A DNA stretch of 64,000 nucleotides, taken from positions 1-64,000 of the forward strand of contig JAEHOE010000108.1 in the NCBI GenBank assembly GCA_016858145.1, read 5' to 3'. Made by a program: the position numbers and the translations under genes. Shown here one piece after another: positions 56,807-64,000 of this stretch (position 1 is its first letter; each line of letters begins with the position of its first letter). The notes under the pieces are model-generated. The model worked only from the letters and a program-made list of their open reading frames with translations, searched no databases and was not told where the DNA came from. Origin of the DNA: Edaphochlamys debaryana. Lineage: Eukaryota; Chlorophyta; Chlorophyceae; Chlamydomonadales.

Positions 56807-59800
56807 CTAAGCATTGTCACCATCTGTTGTCATCGGTACTACACGCCGCCGTCGGCGGCGGACCACAATGACCACCACAACAACGACAATGACAAGCACC
56901 ACTACTCCCACCACCACGCCCGCCACAATCCCCGCCACGGCCCCACTTCCGCCGCCCTCCTGCGTTGTCGGCGCGGCTGCAGTGCTGTTGCCGCTCCCGT
57001 CGCTAGGTCCCAGCTGTGTGTTCTCCGCACCAGCGGAAACTGCAGGGGGCAGGGACGCGACAATGGGCAGTCCTCAGCGGGAGAAGCGGGATCACACAGC
57101 AGATGCGAGGGCGTGACCTGCACCCATCGCAGCACCCAAACCACCCCATGCTCCCCGGCCCCCGCAGTGTACCATGTACCGTACTGCACGAGCTATAGCA
57201 CTTGCCTAGCTGTGTACTGGCTGCCGTGATCCCGTACGTCGCGACAAAGTCCGCCGGCAGCGCGGCCATGGTGTTTGCCAGAAGGCCCGCCGCGGGGTTC
57301 CGTGCGAGGCGTGCTGCGTCAATGGTGGTTATGGACACCGCGTGGACGGCTCCCGGAGTGGTGGTGGTATCGATGAGGCTGATGTTGACGGCCGGAACGC
57401 GGACCTGAGGGGATGGACAGCGGGCAAGGCAGGGAACGAGGGGCCGCGGAGTGGGTGCAGCAGGCGAAGGGTCGGAGGGTGGCCATGAGGATTGGAGCAG
57501 CGGCAGGGCCAGCACAGCACAGACCCCATGTCGGCGGCGGCCCGCAAGCACGCACAGAATGAGGGCCAGCAAGCTCTGCTGACGCACCCCGAGCGCCGCT
57601 GCCAGGGCCGCCTGCAGACCGGTGCTGAACGCCGCGAGCGCCGTTGGGTTGCCGCTCAGTTTGGCGGGGTCCATCACAAAGGTGTGGTTGAGCGTCAGCG
57701 TGGTTGTGCTGACGTTGAGGACCACCACCTGTTTGGTGGATTTGCATGATAAGAAAGAAGAAGTGTGGGTATGTACCAAGCAATTTCAGGAGGCATGAGT
57801 CAAGCACCTGAGCCATAACAGTCAAGAGTTTAGGGCGAGGCGCACCTGGCCCTGCGCCACAACGTAGACTCCAAAGGCCGTTACCGTACAGCTCATGCGG
57901 CCGGTGGCGGCGTCGTACGCATTGGCAACCGGCGGGTTGTCGCCGGGGGCGAGTCCCTCGACGAGCCCGTACATCGCTCCCGACGTGGCGTTGTACATCA
58001 GGCACGTGATGCCCTTAGTCACGTCGTACTCCGGTACGGGCAGCAGGAGCTCCAGGAAGCTGTCGCTGCTGCCGCCCAGCGCCGGGGCGGCGGCGGTGGA
58101 GCCTTCGCGCGGGTTCCAGCTGACGGCGGTGACGCCGCCCTTAATCGTGACTCCAGGAGGGACCGAGGCCACGAGCGCATTGAGGAGGGTGGCCGCAGCA
58201 GGCAGGAACGTGACATCAATGCCGGCCCCCGTGCCCAAATCCGCGGTGGTTCCTTGCAGGACCAGGTTGACCGTTGCGTCGGTTGGAGCGGTTGCGGCGG
58301 TTAGGGCGCTCCGGCGGCGGTTGCCGCCGACGCCAGGTGAGGCGGCGGCGGCGGCAGCTCCGGGGCCGGCTGAGACGGCGGTGGTGGTGAAGACGGAACC
58401 GGCGGAAGGGGGCCCTGGCAGCAGCGCCGCAGCGGTGATAAAGACGCCGCTGCCTCCGGCAGTGACCGGGGAGCCGCCGGGTGCTGCTCTGGCGGCCAAC
58501 GCGTTTCCGAGCGCGCCGGCTGAGCCCTGGGAGCCGAGGCGGGATGGGAGGCAGCGGGTCAGCACAGCCAGCCTTGCGTATGACGCCTCACGGTACACGC
58601 AAATTGTAATGCCAAGACCCGGAGGACTTGCGGCGGTTGGCCCAACCAGCAACCGACCAACCAAAACCCAAGGCAGCAGTGGACCGTACGCACGTACCAG
58701 CAAGTCAGCGAGCTGCGTTTTGGCCTCAGCCAGCCTCCGCCTCCTGCCGCTTGCAGTTCCCCCAGATGCGGTCGTATCGGAAGCGGTTGTGACGGTTGTT
58801 GGCGCAAGCGAGACTCCAAGGATGCGGCAGATCCGCGTGACAAACTCGGCCCCAAGGGACACCGCGCCGGCGGCTCCCGAAGGCAGGGCGGCGACGATCG
58901 CCGTGGCGGCGGCGAGGATAGTTTGCTTTGCTGAGTCTGACATGGAAGGACTGGCGGCGGTCGCCACGGCCTCAATCACGGACACGGCTTGCTGCGCCTG
59001 AGGGATCCGGATCAGACGGGGGTGCGTTGTGGCACGAGTGGATGGGCCGATCGCAGCAGCGTATACACGTCTTGTGCTAAGCATGCAGCCCCCACGGCCC
59101 TTGGTTGTATATGTCTATTCGCCTAGCATGACAGTGGCGGGCGGGTAGCCCCCGGTCCCGCCCCTGAATGGCGAGTGATACCATCCCGCCTATCCAACAC
59201 CTGCCTGCCCGGATAGGTTGTGCACCCACCCACCTGGACAAAATCCTTGAGCGCTGCGCTGGATGCCACGGCCTGGACGAGGGCCGCACTCCGAGCGGCC
59301 ACGAGCTGCCGCAGATCGGCACTGCTCGTGGAGGTGACGAGCGCAAAGAGGCCGGCGGCCTGGCTGGCGGACTGGAGCAGAGCCACCGGGTTGTTGGCCT
59401 GCGAGGAACGAACAGCTCAGTACAGACCGGCAGGGTGAGCATACTTACATGCGCAGCAGACGGAGAGGAGAAATTCTGGCGCGCATGCAACGTCCTAACA
59501 CTATGTCCTTCCATCAGTCCCCCGCAGCCGGGAACCAGCCAAGCCAAGCGGCCACCGCAGATAGAAACGTCTGCCATCCCGTGCGGCTGGGAGGCGGCCG
59601 GAAAGGTAACCCGTAAAGGCAGCCGCAAGGGTTATCTGGACTCACGCTCAATAGTGCTGCCGCGTCTATGCTGTCAAGGGAGGAGAAATCCACAGCTCCG
59701 CCGCTGGCGGCGCCGCCAATGCTGACCAACACGTCGCTGCAAGTCCGTGCGCCGCCCGTGTCTACGGCGCAGCCGTACACCGTGATAGTCCCGTCCGGCA

Positions 59801-62800
59801 TGCCGTACAGCGCGGCCGAGGTGGCGGCGCCGTACTGCTGCGGCTGTACCCGTTCTGCGCCGCCGATCGAGGTGGCCGCGAACTTCAGCCCAAACTCGTA
59901 CATCAGGCCTGACGCAGAATCCTGTATGTCAGACCAGCTGAAAGCTTGGACCGCAACCAGTGCGTTGGGCGCATTGGCGTAGACGACGGTGACGGCGAGG
60001 CAGGGCCCGGAACCGGCGGCAGGGGTGGACGTGTCGGAGCAGTAGGGTGCGGAGCTTAGGGCAATTGTGAGCGTTGCGACGCCGCTGGTTCCGTTGGCGT
60101 TCATCATGGTGGCAGCTACGGTGATGGAGGGTGCGGAGGGCAGGCTGGCGGGCGGGATGGTGAGCAGGAACACGCCTGACGTGGGGCCGCCTGTGCCTTT
60201 GAGGGTGGCGACGGAGGGGGCCTGGTCCGAGCTCCAAACCACAGACTTGATCACACTGAGGTTGGGAATCCAGAAGGCGGGGATGCAGAAGTAAGAAGGA
60301 GCGCGGGGCTTGAAGCACGGGGCGGGGCAGGGAGCAAGGCAGGGAGCACCACCTGAAGTCCGAGTACAAGCCCAGTCCGACCAGTCCCCGCCAGGCTTGG
60401 CATGCCCCGCTCAGCCACAACTCCCCCTCCCTGGGCCAGGCCATGCCCTCTTGCAGTCCCTTGCCTTGCAAGGCGGCTTCTTATCCCCTCGGCAGGCCTC
60501 GCTCAGCCACCATTCCTGCACCGTCGACTCACTCGGTGGACCCGGCGGTCCCCTCCACAGTCAGCATGAGGTCGAGGGGTCGGCCCATGGGGTGGGGCCT
60601 GCTGCACAGCGCCGGCGCGCACAGGCGCCGCAGGGTGCCGCGCGGAAAGCAGGGCTCGGCGGGCCGCGGCCGGAGCTTCAGCGTCGCTGTAGACTCGAGC
60701 GGCGGAGTGCCTTCTGGCACGCTCTTCGAAACCCGGACCGTGAAAGTGTGCCACACGCCCGAAGTGAGGAGGCCGGCGGGGATGGTCCACTTGCCAGGAG
60801 ACGTCGCCTGGTCGCCTTGGTTTGAGGTACTGAAGCACGGAGTGGGGTAGTCTGCGCGCTTGCACTCCCACACGAATGTCAGTGTGGCGGAGCCGGCGGA
60901 CGCGTCGGGGTCTCGGGAGGCCGTGGCATCGAGCACGAGGGCGGTTTCCGCGGCTGTGTCCCCCGTGGGACCGGTCAGCGACGCGCCAGGCGGCTGAGCG
61001 AGGACGGTGAGGGTGACGGTGGCACTTCCGAAGCTCGAGTTCACTGCGAGGGCGGGTGGGTAGGTGGATGGGGTCCACGTGATGCAAGGCCTTCGCTTAC
61101 TTGCCCTGCCCCGCGCCGATGGCATCCGGCGTGCGTGGCAAAGCGTGCGTGGGAAAGCCGCACGCACACGCTTCTGACACGCTCTCCCCCTGGCCCACAC
61201 GTACCCGCCGATGCGTTGGCGTCTGCGTAGCGAGCCCTGACGGTCAGGTTCAGGACGTCCCCGTGCTTGGCGTTGACAGGGCCCGGCACAAAGAGCGTGG
61301 GCTGGGCCAATGCGTTACCCGCGGGGAGGCCGGACCAGTTGCTGGGGGATGACCAGGCCCAGACTAGTGCCTTGTCACCTGCGGAGAGGGAGTGAGCGAG
61401 GGAGCAGCGTGTGCTTTGTATGTATGGAGGGTGCGTGACACGTGGACATGCAAGCGGCGGGGAAGGGGGTAAACCTGAGTAACCTGAGCAGGGCATGTGC
61501 TGGGGCTTGCCCAAGCGAGGAGTAGCCCGGACCGCGACTTCAGTCCTGACGCGCGGGCGTGTGCTTATGCGGTCCTTAGCGTTCCCCCGCCTGCCCGCGC
61601 GGCTCGAGCTCAACCTACCCCCGCAAGTCGCCTTGTCTTCCGCCGCTAGGTGGATGCCGTTTGCGATGAGGAAGGTCTGGGTCGAGCCTCCGCCGATGGA
61701 GACTGAGGGCGCTGTGGCAAGGGCGCTGGACGACGAGGACGAAGAGGGGGAAGGAGCCTTGCGTAGGGTCACCGAGGCGCTGGCGTTAGTCCCCAGCCAG
61801 GAGGTAATGGTCACCTGGAGAGGGCGGTGGTTGGGAATGAAGTCGGACGAAAAGATCAAGAACGGGGCTGCAGTGGCGCACGCCCTGCGCATACGTACGC
61901 CCCCAACGCGCACACACCTGGAGAGTCACATTTGCGCTTCCAATATCGAGATTGGCCTCGGCCGTCGAGTTCAAGGCGATTCTGCGTTGCGTTACATTTG
62001 GAGTTGGGGGGTGGGCGGGTGTGGGGATGGGTTGCATTGTCGGGACAGACTAGCCATACTGCACTGGAGTTTGGCAAAGGTAGATAGACCATTCATACAT
62101 GCCAGGTCCATACTTCCTCCGTCTACCTTCCCTAGCTGTACTGCCCAAACTCACATGAGGGAGCTCTTGTTGTTGGCCGCACTCGTCAGGCCCCACAACG
62201 TTTCCTCCGTGGTAAACAAGCCAAACAAGCCTGCACCGCTCACTGAGAAGCTCCAGACGACGCTCTGGAGCTTGCGGCCAGAAGCATCGAAGGAAGTTGA
62301 AGCGTCGAAAATGGCTGGAACACGCACCGCCAGGACTGAGGTGTCGCAGGGCAATTCGCCGATGAGGGATCCTCGGAGCGTCGCCACGGGCTTAGCACAG
62401 TCGTTGCCGCATCCGGTCAGCACGGCACTGCCGCTGAATTTGGTCGAGCCGCCAGAGAGTGCGGTGACTAGGGCGGTGGTGTTGGAGAGGCCCAGGCTGG
62501 AATTGACCTGAGGCGAGCATGGGTGTGGGGTGGCGGACAGCGGAAGAAAGGTGGAGTGGCGTGAGTGAGGTGTCAGCGGCGGTGGTCCGAGCGCGCCGCT
62601 ACCGCCACCTCCCGCCCTTGCTTCGCACCGTAATAGTCTCCATGCCGCTGAGCTTGACAAACACAATGTTGAACAGTGCGGTACAGGTGGTGCTGTTCGA
62701 CAGCAGCTTGCTGGTGGCTCCATCGAAGAGCCTGGAGCACGGCACGCCGACCATGGGCATGGCCATGGCGGAGAGGACGATGGTGATGGAGCGACCGTCC

Positions 62801-63844
62801 GGCGCCAGAAAGGCTTGGATGGCCACGAAGTCCTCGGGAAGGCAGACTCCCGTGGTGGGGAGCTGCTTGAGCGCCTTTGCTTCTGCGTCGCAGGCCCATC
62901 GCTTCCCCAGCGTTGAGGCCTTCATGCGGTGGGTGCAGCCGGGATGGCCGGGTTACGCCTGTCCAGCACGCGGCACGTGTCTCTCTTACGGTATACAGCG
63001 TAGCGCTGCAGAAGGCAGAAGCCCAGTGGTTTGGGCAGGCCTGGGTGGGCCCGTGCGGGCCTGGGCGGGCCTCACCTTGCAAGTGGTGCCGAGTGGGCAT
63101 CTGTTGGTGGCGGGGGCTGCCGCCACGTCACATGCCTTGGATCCCGCGTTGAGTGCCTTTAGACTGTCGACGGTGCTGTCGAGCCCGCAGAAGCCCGGCG
63201 GTCGCCACGCCTTGTCCGCAACGGCATCGGCAGCGGCGACGGCCCAAGCGGGAGCACACTTCCAGCCCGTTGTCAGCTGATGCGAAGGGGAGAGGGTACA
63301 AACATGGGGGTTAGGATTTGACGTTGGAGAGCGAATGTGTGCTGCCTGGAGTCTGTGGGGCTGTGGACGGCGGCACAGGGAACCCCACCATGCGGCGGCG
63401 GCTAAAATAAGAGACGAGGCAGGCAGACATGGCCAAGGACAGATCTTGCGTGCTTGCCTCCATGAAGGGCTTCGAGTCTGCTTGGGCAATGTCGATTGAG
63501 CCCGAGAAGGGCCCTGCATGCGAGTGGTGGAACGCAGCCGTGCTCAGCCGGGGAGGAGAGCTCAGAGGACCTTGCTTTGCCCGAGCATCCAGCGAGGATC
63601 GCAATAGACTTACCAAGCCTCCCACTCGCGGTCAGCGAGAACCCCAGTCCCGACACGTCGAGCGTGAGCGATGAGCACATGGGATCGTCCGTACTGCCGT
63701 ACAAGGCCATCGCGGCCGTCCAGTACGTCACAGCGGTAACGGAAGGCTTTACGAGTGTCACAGAGCCGGTAACCGTTGCGGATGCGCCACTGACGCCTGC
63801 GCTTGCTGATACGCTACCGACGAGGCTGCCCGACACGCCGCCCC
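56807..63844 (-). CDS. REJ-domain single-pass membrane protein, N-terminus beyond the window
   Basis: Visible exons: 63844-63614, 63513-63389, 63276-63076, 62874-62629, 62507-62155, 61981-61918, 61814-61619, 61378-61205, 61043-60533, 60255-59646, 59398-59234, 58997-58698, 58526-57846, 57728-57588, 57404-57218 and 57039-56807. Together they give about 1,470 residues in one frame; the acceptor at 62874 is the least certain. A PKD/REJ-like region contains ALVLDATASRDPDASAGSAT, FVWECKRADYPTPCFST and SGVWHTFTVRVSKSVPEGTP, typical of receptor-for-egg-jelly domains. The region near 57900-58100 (CLMYNATSGAMYGLVEG ... RMSCTVTAFGVYVVAQ) resembles a GPS-like Cys/Trp-poor stalk. The C-terminus has a Gly/Val transmembrane helix (AGIVAGVVVGVVVLVIVVVV) followed by six Arg and a short tail ending in TAG. 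Many N-x-S/T sites fit a large extracellular part. Adhesion or signalling at the surface is inferred. The signal peptide lies off the right edge. Confidence 0.82.
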
Positions 63845-64000
63845 CTGCATGAAGGGATGGATCTCCATCAAAGTCAGAGTCAAACATGTGGATCGGCCCG
63901 CGGTGCGGCCGTGTGCGGCCAAGGAGTGGCCGGTGGTGGGACGTTGATTCTGCCCCGCCCCCTTAACTCCGAAGCAGGGTACGCACGGGTTCGCATGCCG

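Overview
The window looks like nuclear DNA of a volvocine green alga (a Chlamydomonas/Volvox relative). It is very GC-rich. Its genes are split into many short GT-AG introns and can be threaded through dozens of exons with consistent phase. TGTAA-type poly(A) signals follow several stop codons. The proteins are eukaryotic (ATG11, a DExH helicase with UBA/RWD regions, a REJ-domain membrane protein) with Ala/Gly/Pro-rich low complexity typical of these algae. All identities come from motif recognition and hand splicing; no database search was run.

Region 1 (118-19651) is one giant DNA transposon of about 19.5 kb bounded by inverted repeats of about 1.16 kb. It carries two genes that point inward from the repeats. 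The left one (+) is a KDZ-superfamily transposase, recognisable by its DG, YDN and SQLAEQ motifs but broken by several frame changes. The right one (-) is a 19-exon gene for a protein of about 1,864 codons with an acidic N-terminus, repeated Gly/Pro-rich modules, two PHD fingers and a C-terminal Ulp1/SENP-type cysteine protease. Its frame is open except for one in-frame TAG. The start codons lie 20 and 63 bp inside the two repeats, so the repeats probably supply a shared promoter. Between the genes are a triplicated copy of the transposase 3' end, a large array of about 62 bp repeats, and about 1.7 kb without a recognisable gene.

Region 2 (19652-41189) is host sequence with all genes on the minus strand: a small intronless HicB-like protein (20292-20636); a 36-exon DExH-box RNA helicase of the DExH7/DHX57/DHX29 type (21640-35541, 1,694 codons); and a 3-exon flavin monoamine oxidase-like protein (36704-38979). 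A GTAC-rich cluster lies upstream of the oxidase.

Region 3 (41190-64000): ATG11, the selective-autophagy scaffold (13 exons, minus), is divergent from a secreted protein with two CUB-like repeats (13 exons, plus). That gene converges on a REJ-domain single-pass membrane protein on the minus strand, whose N-terminus lies beyond the right edge. The two convergent genes have poly(A) signals only about 43 bp apart.

A recurrent feature is tandem duplication across exon-intron junctions. Copies of exon ends plus their splice donors, and less often acceptors, lie in adjacent introns of the helicase, ATG11 and CUB-like genes. In the transposon protease gene, a whole exon-plus-intron unit of about 404 bp has been amplified.
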